Position numbers and translations under genes: made by a program
The notes under the pieces: model-generated
Databases searched by the model: none
What the model was told of the DNA's origin: nothing
Seen by the model: the letters and a program-made list of their open reading frames with translations, nothing else
NCBI GenBank assembly: GCA_035256745.1
Contig: DATEXQ010000015.1
Location: 1-10,820 of the forward strand
Source of the DNA: DATEXQ01 sp035256745
Lineage (GTDB): Bacteria; Patescibacteriota; Microgenomatia; UBA8517
Direction: 5' to 3'
DNA: 10,820 nucleotides
Shown: positions 1 to 7,312 of the stretch, piece after piece
Numbering within the stretch: position 1 is the first letter of the stretch
How the letters are laid out: every line of letters begins with the position of its first letter

Positions 1-19
1 TTTTTTTTAAAAAATATAT
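1..19 (+). other. A/T-only leader in front of nusA
   Basis: The first 19 bases hold only A and T: eight T, then a short A run and TATAT directly before the nusA ATG. There is no Shine-Dalgarno-like purine block. The same A-run plus TATATG ending is seen just before infB. The T run could be the tail of an upstream terminator, but the bases that would form the stem are outside the window, so this cannot be decided. Confidence 0.4.
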
Positions 20-1198
20 ATGCAAACACCAAGAACTGAATTTGCACAAGCTCTGAAAGCAATTGCAACAGAAAGGGGTTTAAACCCTGATGTTATTATT
101 GACACGATAAAACAGGCAATAATTGCTGCCTATAAAAGAGATGCAAGAGATCAAGGAGAAGAAGTTGATACCATGGATTTTGATGTCGAAATGGATTCCG
201 TAAATGGAGAGGCTAAAGTTTTTGCTTGGCCACTGGATAAACCCGAAGAAAGAAAAGATGTTACCCCTCCTGGATTTGGCCGAATTGCGGCCCAAACTGC
301 AAAGCAAGTAATTCACCAAAAAATTAGAGAAGCGGAAAAATCAACAGTAATGGATGAATTTAGCCAAAGAGTAGGTTCTTTGGTTTCAGGAATAATTTTA
401 CGTTTTGACGGATCCAATGTCAGGATAGATTTAGGAAGAACTGAAGCTATTATGCCGGTTGAGGAAAGGTCTCCCAATGAAAGACTTACTCCAAATCAAA
501 GACTTACATTTCTTATAAAACAAATTAGAGAAGGTGCAAGAGGAAAAGAAGTAATTTTATCAAGGGCTGATGCGGAATTTGTTAAAAGGCTTTTTGCCAG
601 AGAAGTACCTGAAATAGGCTCCGGTAGTGTTGAGATTAGAAGTATAGCCAGAGAGCCTGGAGTGAGAACAAAGATGACTGTTTTTTCGAATCAGCAAGGG
701 GTTGATCCGGTCGGTTCTTGCGTAGGACAAAAGGGTATAAGAGTGCAGGCAGTTACAAATGAGTTGGGAGGAGAAAGGGTCGATATTATTCCTTGGAGCG
801 AAAACCTTGCAGAGCTTATAGAGTCTTCTTTATCCCCTGCAGAAAACTTGAGTGTGACTTTAGACGAAGAAACAAAAACAGCCCATATTAAAGCTCCGGA
901 AGATCAGCTTTCATTGGCAATAGGCCGTGATGGTCAAAATGCAAGGCTTTCTGCAAAACTAACAGGCTGGAGAATAGAAGTAGAATCTACGGGTGAATTA
1001 AGCGAGGTTGAAGAAAAACCAAAGACTAAAAAATCAAAAGAAAAAAAGATCAAAGAAGAAAAACCTAAATCAAAGAAAGTTGCGGGAAAAAAGAAAAATG
1101 TTGAAAAACCTATTGAAGAAGATAAAACTAAAAAAGGAGAAGAAAAAGAAAGTAAGGAAAATACAGAAAAGGTAGTTGATAACGATACCCAATCTTAA
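20..1198 (+). CDS. nusA: Transcription termination/antitermination factor NusA
   Basis: NusA binds RNA polymerase and nascent RNA and modulates pausing, termination and antitermination. The 392 residues show the usual order: an RNAP-binding N-terminal domain (about 1-115), an S1 domain (about 118-182), KH1 (about 184-270, with AREPG at 210-214, DPVG at 229-232 and loop GQKG at 236-239) and KH2 (about 271-320, with SLAIGRDGQNARLSAKLTGW at 298-317). From about residue 322 the protein becomes a low-complexity Lys/Glu tail with no sign of the acidic repeats found at the C-terminus of E. coli NusA. The ATG at 20 gives the normal NusA N-terminus. infB follows after 31 bases, the classic nusA-infB pairing. 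Neither rimP nor ylxR is visible: ylxR is absent from its usual place, and rimP would lie upstream of the window. Confidence 0.97.
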   Translation: MQTPRTEFAQALKAIATERGLNPDVIIDTIKQAIIAAYKRDARDQGEEVDTMDFDVEMDSVNGEAKVFAWPLDKPEERKDVTPPGFGRIAAQTAKQVIHQKIREAEKSTVMDEFSQRVGSLVSGIILRFDGSNVRIDLGRTEAIMPVEERSPNERLTPNQRLTFLIKQIREGARGKEVILSRADAEFVKRLFAREVPEIGSGSVEIRSIAREPGVRTKMTVFSNQQGVDPVGSCVGQKGIRVQAVTNELGGERVDIIPWSENLAELIESSLSPAENLSVTLDEETKTAHIKAPEDQLSLAIGRDGQNARLSAKLTGWRIEVESTGELSEVEEKPKTKKSKEKKIKEEKPKSKKVAGKKKNVEKPIEEDKTKKGEEKESKENTEKVVDNDTQS

Positions 1199-1215
1199 AT
1201 GAGAAGTCTTTTAGG

Positions 1216-1221
1216 AAAGGA
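1216..1221 (+). promoter_or_regulatory. Shine-Dalgarno site of infB
   Basis: AAAGGA lies 8 bases before the infB ATG, inside a longer purine block (AGGAAAGGA, 1213-1221). It is the only well-placed Shine-Dalgarno site seen in the window; the other starts are preceded by A/T-rich sequence. Confidence 0.6.
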
Positions 1222-1229
1222 AAAAATAT

Positions 1230-2639
1230 ATGGACAGAAACGAAAATCTTTCAGCAAGACCCCCGATTGTGGTTGTACTAGGCCATGTCGATCATGGAAA
1301 AACCACTCTTCTTGACAAGATTCGAAATACTCACATTCAAAATAAGGAAGCAGGAGGAATAACCCAAAAAATTGGAGCTTCTCAAGTAACAACCAAAGAC
1401 GAAAAAAAAATTACTTTTATTGATACACCCGGACATGCTGCATTTTCCAAAATGCGTTCAAGAGGAGCAGATGTTGCCGATATTGCAATTTTGGTTGTTG
1501 CTGCAGATGACGGAGTAAAACCTCAAACAACTGAAGCCTTGGATTATATAAAGAAAGCTAAAATTCCTTTTATAGTTGCTTTTACAAAAACAGACTTACC
1601 TTCTGCCTCACCGGATAAAGCTACATCGCAACTTGAAAAATTGGGAGTTGTTTTCGAAGGAAAAGGAGGAGATACGCCGTATGTTAGTGTATCCGGAAAA
1701 ACAGGAGAAGGTATAAAAGATTTATTGGAAACCATAACACTGGTTTCCGAAGTAAATGACTTTAAAGGTGACGAAAATGCACCTCTTGAGGCTGTGGTGA
1801 TTGAAACTTCAACAGGAAAAGGAGGACCTCTTGCATCTGTAGTTATAAGAAACGGAAGTTTAAAAGTAGGAGATAGTTTGTTTAACGAGCAATTGGTGGG
1901 AAAAGTAAAGGGATTAATCGGTTTTGAAGGGAGATCGATTAAAAACGTAGGACCTGGGGATGCAGCTCAAATATTGGGATTTTCTGTTCTACCGGTGATT
2001 GGGACAAAAATAAAAACAAAGGAATCGCTAGATGTTACAAAAAGCCAAAAGACTACTAAAAAAGAAGTAAAGGAGAGCGTTGAAGGAGAAATACGCATTC
2101 TTTTAAAAGCAGATACCGCTGGAAGTTTGGAAGCATTAATTGCCAGTTTGCCATCAAAAGTTGTTGTTATCGAAAGCGGTGTGGGTGAGATTGGAGAATC
2201 CGACGTATTGATGGCAAAAAGCTCAAAGGCAGAAATTTTGGCATTTAATATAAAAACAAGATCCAATGTAATGAAATTGGCTGATACGGAAGATATAAAA
2301 GTAGAAACCTTCGATATAATTTACAAGCTTTTGGAACGCCTCGATGAAATAATCAAAGGGCAAGACGAAGAAGTAAGCGGGAAAGCTCAAATAATAGCCA
2401 TTTTTCCCTTTAATAACAAGAAAGTTGCGGGTTGCAAGATTCTTGAAGGTGTTATCAATAAAACGGATAAGTTAATTTTAAAAAGCGAAACTAAAAATAT
2501 AGGACAGGTAAAAATAGTTTCTATGAAAAAGCAAAAGCAGGAGGTAACCTCGGCTAAATCTCAGGAAGAATTCGGAGCAATAATTGAGCCCCAGCTTGAT
2601 TTTAAGGTTGGCGATATGCTACTATCCCTCAGAAAATAA
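1230..2639 (+). CDS. infB: Translation initiation factor IF-2 (short form)
   Basis: IF-2 is the GTPase that brings initiator tRNA to the 30S subunit and promotes subunit joining. The G domain comes first: G1 GHVDHGKT (18-25), G2 GGITQKIGA (42-50), G3 DTPGH with the catalytic His (65-69), G4 TKTD (119-122) and G5 SGK (155-157). A beta-barrel domain II (about 180-270), domain III (with LLKADTAGSLEAL and GVGEIGESDV) and the tRNA-binding C2 domain follow. At 469 residues it lacks the whole N-terminal extension of standard IF-2 (E. coli form about 890). Oddities: the G4 Asn of NKxD is Thr, the His after GGITQ is Lys47, and in C2 the usual ECG reads EFG while the AGC cysteine is kept. ORF integrity and intact G1 and G3 argue for a working GTPase. 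The next gene begins after 12 bases. Confidence 0.97.
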   Translation: MDRNENLSARPPIVVVLGHVDHGKTTLLDKIRNTHIQNKEAGGITQKIGASQVTTKDEKKITFIDTPGHAAFSKMRSRGADVADIAILVVAADDGVKPQTTEALDYIKKAKIPFIVAFTKTDLPSASPDKATSQLEKLGVVFEGKGGDTPYVSVSGKTGEGIKDLLETITLVSEVNDFKGDENAPLEAVVIETSTGKGGPLASVVIRNGSLKVGDSLFNEQLVGKVKGLIGFEGRSIKNVGPGDAAQILGFSVLPVIGTKIKTKESLDVTKSQKTTKKEVKESVEGEIRILLKADTAGSLEALIASLPSKVVVIESGVGEIGESDVLMAKSSKAEILAFNIKTRSNVMKLADTEDIKVETFDIIYKLLERLDEIIKGQDEEVSGKAQIIAIFPFNNKKVAGCKILEGVINKTDKLILKSETKNIGQVKIVSMKKQKQEVTSAKSQEEFGAIIEPQLDFKVGDMLLSLRK

Positions 2640-2651
2640 AAATAAATTTAT

Positions 2652-3500
2652 ATGGATAATTCCTTCGCATCAATCATAGAATCCGCCAATTCAATACTTA
2701 TCCTTTTGCCTACCAGACCTTATTTTGATCAGGTCGCAGCCGGACTTTCCCTTTATCTTGCTTTAAGAAACAAGAAAAATGTCACAATTTCTTGTCCCAG
2801 CCAAATGTTGGTTGAATTCAATAGACTGGTTGGAGTCAATAAAATTACAACAGAATTGGGAAATAAAAACCTGGTAATTAAATTTTCGGATTATAAGGCA
2901 ACAGGAATCGAAAGGGTAAGCTATGACATAGAAAACGGAGAGTTTAAATTAAGCGTAATCCCCAAACCGGGAAATAATCCTCCTACAAAAGAGCAGGTAG
3001 CACTTTCTTTCAGTGGAGTTTCAGCTGACACGATAATTTTGATTGGGGGTATAAATGAAACTCATTTTCCTTCCCTTTCTTCGAAAGAATTAATCGGAGC
3101 AAAATTAGTTCATTTGGGAATAAAAGCTTTAATTGCCCCTGCAGGTATGGAAATTTTGTCTTTTGCTAGACCGGCAGCTTCAGTTGCAGAGCTTGTATAT
3201 TTTCTGACTAAAGAGTCATCGTTTGAAATTGACCCAGATATTGCTACAAATCTGCTTTTGGGCATTGAAACAGGAAGCAATAACTTTTCTTCCAGCTTTG
3301 TTTCTGCCGATACTTTCCAGATGGCATCTGATTTAATGAGATTGGGGGGAAAACGTCATAGCCAAGGGGTAAAAAGACAAGATTTCCCAACTGGGGCAAT
3401 TCCTGGAGAACTACCACCTACTCAGGAAGGAGGAGAAACTAAAGAACCTCCAAAAGATTGGCTTGCCCCAAAGATTTATAAAGGTACTTCTGTAAGCTAA
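2652..3500 (+). CDS. DHH-family phosphoesterase-like protein, catalytic residues degenerate
   Basis: The 282 residues fit the fold of RecJ/NrnA-type DHH phosphoesterases (nanoRNA or cyclic-dinucleotide hydrolases) and the gene sits where nrnA often sits, between infB and rpsO. Matching landmarks are DQVAAGLSLYLAL (26-38; family D-A-I-G-S-x-L-A-L), AASVAELVYFL (175-185; family AASTAEIVYEL) and LLLGIETGSNNF followed by a helix ending DLMRLGG (201-233; family LYTGIVTDTGxF...ELLxxGA). The metal ligands appear lost: the NPDGD segment reads PYFD, the position of the DHH triad reads about G156-I157-K158 after VHL, and the Asp of TDTG is missing. No DHHA1 domain with its GG(H/R) motif follows; instead residues from about 235 are Pro/Gly/Glu-rich and probably disordered. 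A non-catalytic binding protein is the likeliest reading. No Shine-Dalgarno site is seen; AAATTTAT precedes the ATG. Confidence 0.75.
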   Translation: MDNSFASIIESANSILILLPTRPYFDQVAAGLSLYLALRNKKNVTISCPSQMLVEFNRLVGVNKITTELGNKNLVIKFSDYKATGIERVSYDIENGEFKLSVIPKPGNNPPTKEQVALSFSGVSADTIILIGGINETHFPSLSSKELIGAKLVHLGIKALIAPAGMEILSFARPAASVAELVYFLTKESSFEIDPDIATNLLLGIETGSNNFSSSFVSADTFQMASDLMRLGGKRHSQGVKRQDFPTGAIPGELPPTQEGGETKEPPKDWLAPKIYKGTSVS

Positions 3501-3605
3501 AGAAGCATTGTAATAATGCAAGGGGTATGGTAAGATACTTTTCTGATGTAAGGCCAGGTTTTCCCTCGATAAACTTAAGGGGTTACTTAGCAATACACGA
3601 TTAAA
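3501..3605 (+). promoter_or_regulatory. rpsO leader with candidate S15-responsive hairpins
   Basis: This 105-base gap contains three inverted repeats: GCATT/AATGC (3505-3519, loop GTAAT); a longer G.U-rich helix pairing 3521-3528 with 3535-3542 (four Watson-Crick pairs next to the GGTAAG loop, then three G.U pairs and an A-U); and TCCCT/AGGGG (3562-3582, loop 11). The second and third each place a G.U pair directly beside a G-C pair, the feature ribosomal protein S15 recognises in 16S rRNA and in several known rpsO leaders. That S15 uses them here is inference. There is no close Shine-Dalgarno site; AAGGGG at 3577-3582 ends 23 bases before the ATG. Confidence 0.3.
3508..3536 (+). promoter_or_regulatory. 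Candidate promoter for rpsO-pnp
   Basis: TTGTAA (3508-3513, 4/6 to TTGACA) is separated by 17 bases from TAAGAT (3531-3536, 4/6 to TATAAT). TGG directly before the -10 makes a TGn extended -10. The predicted start near 3543 would give rpsO a leader of about 63 bases. The -10 overlaps the G.U-rich hairpin, so that hairpin would form only in read-through RNA from the upstream genes. Confidence 0.4.
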
Positions 3606-3875
3606 ATGGCATTAACGAGAGACGATAAAGAAAACATAATTAAGAAGTTTGCTCGAGATAAGGGCGATACTGGTTCTCCAGAAGTTCAGATAGCTCTACT
3701 TTCGGCTCAAATTGAAAAGTTAGTAGAACATCTTAAAGAACACAAAAAAGATATTCATTCAAGAAGAGGTTTACTTAGTATGGTTGCAAAAAGAAGAAGA
3801 TTATTGACATACCTTCGAAAACGCGACGAAGAGCGCTACAAAGACCTCATTAAAGAATTAAAATTAGAAAAGTAA
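3606..3875 (+). CDS. rpsO: 30S ribosomal protein S15
   Basis: S15 is a primary-binding protein of the 30S platform that contacts helices h20-h22 of 16S rRNA and in many bacteria represses its own mRNA. At 89 residues it has the standard length. The family signature is present: GDTGSPEVQIALLSAQI (20-36), the loop HSRRGLLSMV (51-60) and KRRRLLTYL (62-70). The ATG at 3606 gives the normal MALT-type N-terminus. It is followed 9 bases later by pnp, the widespread rpsO-pnp pair, so the two are almost surely co-transcribed. Confidence 0.98.
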   Translation: MALTRDDKENIIKKFARDKGDTGSPEVQIALLSAQIEKLVEHLKEHKKDIHSRRGLLSMVAKRRRLLTYLRKRDEERYKDLIKELKLEK

Positions 3876-3884
3876 AAATAAATA

Positions 3885-6104
3885 ATGAAAAAAATAGAAA
3901 AAACTATTGAGTTAGGGGGAAGAAAATTAACTCTACAAACAGGAATTTTGGCACCGCAAGCATCAGGTGCTGTTTTAGCCCAATATGGTGATACTGTTGT
4001 TTTGGCGACAGTAGTTTCTTCGCCTTTAAAAGAAGATTTGGGTTATTTCCCTTTAATGGTTGAATACCAAGAAAGGCTTTATGCAGGCGGTAGAATAAAA
4101 GGGAGCCGTTGGGTCAAGCGTGAAGGCAGACCTTCGGATGAAGAAGTATTAACAGCAAGGTTAATTGACAGATCCATACGTCCTCTTTTTCCCCAGGATT
4201 ATGAAAAAGAAGTTCAGGTTGTCATAACTGTTCTTTCTGTTGATGTTGAAAATGATCCAACTGTTTTATCTGCCATTGCAACTAGTGCGGCAATTTCAAT
4301 TTCCTCAATACCCTGGCAGGGACCCGTGGTTACCCTTAGGGTGGGAATAAAAGACGGTTCATATATTACTAATCCATTAGGTTCGGAGATTACTTCTTCA
4401 GATTTAGATCTGGTGGTTTCTTCGACCAAAGACGCTGTTTTAATGGTAGAGGCAGGAGCAAAAGAAATAACCGAAGAGGAAGTTGTAAAAGCAATAGAAT
4501 ACGCCCTAAAAGAATCCGGAAAAGTAATGGGTTTAATTAACGACCTTACTAAAGAAGCAGGAAGAGAAAAGGAAGTTCTGGTTAAAGAGGAAAAGAACCT
4601 GGATTTGGAAAAGAAAGTTAAAGAAATTGCTCAGAATAAAGTATCCGAGTTGATAGAAAAGACCGCAAAAAGCACTGAAGGTCTTTCAGAGTTCGATGAT
4701 TTAAAATATTCCGTTATATCCCAATTCAAAGACGAAGATCCCTCTTATATATCGGGAATTATGGATAAAATATTTAAAAACGAAATACGCTCGATTATTT
4801 TATCTGGTAAACGCCCCGACGGAAGAAAGTTAGATGAGATACGAAAACTCTCTATGGAAGTTTCCGTTCTTCCTAGAACTCACGGAAGTGCGATTTTTCA
4901 AAGGGGAGTAACCCAAGTTTTAACGGTAACGACCCTTGGAGCACATTCTTTGGAACAGCTAATTGAATCGGCTGAAGGCGAGGAATCAAAACGCTATATT
5001 CATCATTATTCTATGCCACCTTATTCCACAGGTGAAACAGGTAGAGTGGGATACCCATCAAGACGAGAGATTGGCCACGGTGCATTGGCCGAAAGAGCAC
5101 TTGAGCCAGCGATCCCTGATGATGATGTGTTTCCATATACCATTAGAGTAGTTTCAGAAGTAACAAGTTCAAACGGATCAACCTCCATGGCTTCAGTTTG
5201 CGGTTCGACACTTTCCCTGATGGATGCAGGTGTTCCCTTAAAGACTCCAATAGCAGGAATTGCAATGGGTTTGATTATAGAGGATAAAAAGGCAACGATA
5301 TTATCGGATATTGCAGGAATAGAAGATTTTAACGGAGATATGGATTTCAAAGTAGCAGGAAGCAAAAAAGGAATTACAGCACTTCAACTAGATGTAAAAA
5401 CCTTAAATTTAACAACTGATATTTTGAAGAAAGCTCTTGAACAGGCTAAAAAAGGCAGAGTTTTTATACTAGACACCATATTGGCAACAATATCCACCCC
5501 CAGAGAAAAGCTTTCTATCTATGCCCCGAAGATAAAGGTAATAAAAATTCCTCAAGAAAAAATAGGCGAAGTGATAGGCCCTGGAGGAAGAACTATTAAA
5601 AAGATGATAAGTGAAACAGGGGCTCAAATAGATATTGAGGATGATGGAACCATAAATATTTCAGGAGTAACAGACGAAGAAGTTAAAAATGCCTTTGAAA
5701 GGGTTGAAGCTTTAACAAAAGAAATTGAACCCGGTCAAATATACGACGGAGTTGTTAAAAGAATAGAATCTTTTGGGGCTTTTATAGAAATTGTTCCAGG
5801 CAAAGAAGGAATGGTCCACGTTTCAGATATGAGCGAAGCTTATGTTAAAAATCCAAGCGATGTTGTAAGCATGGGAGAATCAGTTAAAGTTAGGGTTAAG
5901 GAGATAGATGATCTCGGCAGGATCAATCTTTCAATGATTCTTGATAAAGATAAAGAAAAACCAAGACCTCCGAAAGATGCAGGAAGACAGGACAGGGGAA
6001 GATTCCAAAGAAGGGGAAGATTCCAAAAAAGAGGAAGATCATCTGGACCACATTTTCCTACAAGCAGATTTCTCGATGAACCTCGTAAAAAATTCGATAG
6101 ATAA
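3885..6104 (+). CDS. pnp: Polyribonucleotide nucleotidyltransferase (PNPase)
   Basis: PNPase degrades RNA 3'-to-5' using phosphate and releases nucleoside diphosphates. The 739 residues contain RNase PH domain 1 (about 10-140, with KREGRPS and ARLIDRSIRPLF), the helical domain (about 150-300), RNase PH domain 2 (about 310-535), KH (about 548-610, loop GPGG at 565-568) and S1 (about 616-688). The catalytic residues equivalent to E. coli Asp486, Asp492 and Lys494 are D481, D487 and K489 in EDFNGDMDFK, and the phosphate-loop region reads SNGSTSMASVCG, so the enzyme should be active. The C-terminus after about 690 is a basic Arg/Gly-rich tail with a six-residue repeat. No Shine-Dalgarno site precedes the ATG, and the 9-base spacing to rpsO suggests translational coupling. 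Confidence 0.98.
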   Translation: MKKIEKTIELGGRKLTLQTGILAPQASGAVLAQYGDTVVLATVVSSPLKEDLGYFPLMVEYQERLYAGGRIKGSRWVKREGRPSDEEVLTARLIDRSIRPLFPQDYEKEVQVVITVLSVDVENDPTVLSAIATSAAISISSIPWQGPVVTLRVGIKDGSYITNPLGSEITSSDLDLVVSSTKDAVLMVEAGAKEITEEEVVKAIEYALKESGKVMGLINDLTKEAGREKEVLVKEEKNLDLEKKVKEIAQNKVSELIEKTAKSTEGLSEFDDLKYSVISQFKDEDPSYISGIMDKIFKNEIRSIILSGKRPDGRKLDEIRKLSMEVSVLPRTHGSAIFQRGVTQVLTVTTLGAHSLEQLIESAEGEESKRYIHHYSMPPYSTGETGRVGYPSRREIGHGALAERALEPAIPDDDVFPYTIRVVSEVTSSNGSTSMASVCGSTLSLMDAGVPLKTPIAGIAMGLIIEDKKATILSDIAGIEDFNGDMDFKVAGSKKGITALQLDVKTLNLTTDILKKALEQAKKGRVFILDTILATISTPREKLSIYAPKIKVIKIPQEKIGEVIGPGGRTIKKMISETGAQIDIEDDGTINISGVTDEEVKNAFERVEALTKEIEPGQIYDGVVKRIESFGAFIEIVPGKEGMVHVSDMSEAYVKNPSDVVSMGESVKVRVKEIDDLGRINLSMILDKDKEKPRPPKDAGRQDRGRFQRRGRFQKRGRSSGPHFPTSRFLDEPRKKFDR
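5994..6047 (+). repeat. 18-base in-frame tandem repeat in the pnp tail
   Basis: Two 18-base copies (5994-6011 and 6012-6029) differ at one base and encode RGRFQR and RGRFQK; a third diverged unit (6030-6047) encodes RGRSSG. The product is an RG/RGR basic tail after the S1 domain (residues 704-721), probably an RNA-binding or protein-contact extension. The near-identity of the first two units points to recent duplication. Confidence 0.8.
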
Positions 6105-6147
6105 CATTTTCTACCAGATATTAATATACCTGTTGTGAAGAGAATTC

Positions 6148-6176
6148 TTGAATAGTATCTTATTTAATTGTAAATT
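6148..6176 (+). promoter_or_regulatory. Possible promoter for the Lon-like ATPase gene
   Basis: TTGAAT (6148-6153, 4/6) and TAAATT (6171-6176, 4/6) are 17 bases apart in the 103-base gap after pnp. A start near 6183 would leave about 25 bases before the ATG at 6208. GAAGGAGAG (6177-6185) resembles a Shine-Dalgarno site but ends more than 20 bases from that ATG. In A/T-rich DNA such matches arise easily by chance. Confidence 0.25.
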
Positions 6177-6207
6177 GAAGGAGAGTAATTTATATTTCTT
6201 TAAAGAT

Positions 6208-7254
6208 ATGGAACCTGCCGTCAACGAAATAAATCTGTTAACAGAGAAGGTCAAAAAGACTCCCCTGCCTGAAAAACTTGCAGAAGCAATTCTTATTAGA
6301 ATTGATCAGTTGTCAAAGTTAAGAGAATCCCCTACTTTTTTACCGGAGTTTGACAGAATAAGCCGTTATGTAAATTGGGTAACCCTTCTTCCTTGGGAGA
6401 AAAGAACACAAGATTATTTGGACTTGACAAGAGCAAAAACGATTCTGGATAAAAATCATTATGGTTTGGGGGAAATAAAGGAAAGAGTGTTGGAATATAT
6501 TTCCGTTATGAAGTTAAAGCAGGAAAAAGGGGAAGGGAAAGAAATAACCCGAGCTCCGATCCTTTGCTTTGTTGGTTTAGTTGGAACCGGAAAAACAACC
6601 ATAGCATCATCAATTGCAGAGGCATTGGGTAGAAAGTTTGCCAGAATTCCCTTTGGTGGGATGGGAGATGCCTTGGATTTGAGAGGACAATCAAGAATGC
6701 ACGCCGAAGCAGAACCTGGCAAGATAATTAAATCTTTAATTGCCGCCCAGAGTAAAAACCCTGTTATATTATTAGATGAAATAGATAGAGTAACAGATAT
6801 CGGTCGCGCTTCTGTTATGGGTGTTTTAGTGGAACTTTTGGACCCCGAACAAAACCATGAGTTTGTCGATCATTATGTAGATTATCCCGTGGATTTGTCA
6901 GAAGTTCTTTTTATCTCAACAGCCAATAATACTCAAACCATATCAACAGCTGTTATGGATAGAATAGAGCCTATTGCTATGCCTTCTTATTCAGATCAGG
7001 AAAAAATTACAATCGGTCAGAAATATATATTACCTAGAAAAATTCAAATAGCGGGAATTCCGGAAGGAAGTTTGATGATTTCTGATGATGTTTGGCCGAA
7101 TATCGTAAGACCATTGGGATTTGATGCAGGAATAAGAACATTGGAAAGAACAATAGACGGTATAACAAGGAAAGTTGCCAAAATGATTGTTGAAGGGAAA
7201 GGACAGACTTTTAAGATTACCCCTGAAAACGTAAAAGAATTTTTACCTCAGTAA
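6208..7254 (+). CDS. Lon-type AAA+ ATPase without protease domain
   Basis: The protein aligns through its length with the ATPase part of Lon: a helical lead-in ending VNWVTLLPWEKRTQDYLDL (55-73), RAKTILDKNHYGLGEIKERV (75-94), Walker A GLVGTGKT (123-130), Walker B VILLDE (186-191), ELLDPEQNHEF (209-219), sensor-1 STANN (237-241), Arg finger DR (251-252) and sensor-2 GIRTLER (308-314). It stops at KEFLPQ, where Lon passes into its Ser-Lys protease domain, and that domain is absent; so is the N-terminal substrate domain. The Lon pore-loop segment GHRRTYIG reads GQSRMHAE, with His165 in place of the Tyr. ATP hydrolysis looks intact, so a chaperone or unfoldase-like role is inferred. I chose the ATG at 6208 (348 residues); a TTG at 6148 would add 20 residues unlike Lon. 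No substrate can be named. Confidence 0.85.
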   Translation: MEPAVNEINLLTEKVKKTPLPEKLAEAILIRIDQLSKLRESPTFLPEFDRISRYVNWVTLLPWEKRTQDYLDLTRAKTILDKNHYGLGEIKERVLEYISVMKLKQEKGEGKEITRAPILCFVGLVGTGKTTIASSIAEALGRKFARIPFGGMGDALDLRGQSRMHAEAEPGKIIKSLIAAQSKNPVILLDEIDRVTDIGRASVMGVLVELLDPEQNHEFVDHYVDYPVDLSEVLFISTANNTQTISTAVMDRIEPIAMPSYSDQEKITIGQKYILPRKIQIAGIPEGSLMISDDVWPNIVRPLGFDAGIRTLERTIDGITRKVAKMIVEGKGQTFKITPENVKEFLPQ

Positions 7255-7298
7255 GTAAACCAGACTTTTTTTATATTTAATAGTCCTCTCTTATAAGG

Positions 7299-7304
7299 TA
7301 AAAT
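7299..7304 (+). promoter_or_regulatory. Candidate -10 element before the endonuclease gene
   Basis: TAAAAT (5/6 to TATAAT) preceded by GG, in the 117-base gap after the Lon-like gene; only a weak -35 (TTTAAT, 7276-7281) lies 17 bases upstream. Transcription would begin near 7311, almost at the mini-ORF ATG at 7313. The rest of the gap holds a T7 run (7266-7272) with no convincing stem before it. Confidence 0.4.
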
Positions 7305-7312
7305 CTTAAGAT

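Noticed and set aside
3577..3582. AAGGGG as the Shine-Dalgarno site of rpsO
   Set aside because: It ends 23 bases before the ATG, too far, and it pairs within a hairpin.
5021..5365. Minus-strand open frame of 114 codons inside pnp
   Set aside because: It is antisense to the conserved RNase PH domain 2, resembles no protein I know and has no start signals; the plus-strand gene explains the sequence.
6148..6207. TTG at 6148 as the start of the Lon-like gene
   Set aside because: The 20 added residues do not look like Lon, TTG is a weak start, and the ATG at 6208 begins the recognisable helical part.
7266..7272. T run after the Lon-like gene as an intrinsic terminator
   Set aside because: Only a 4-pair TTAC/GTAA repeat lies upstream and it is over 10 bases away; there is no adequate stem.
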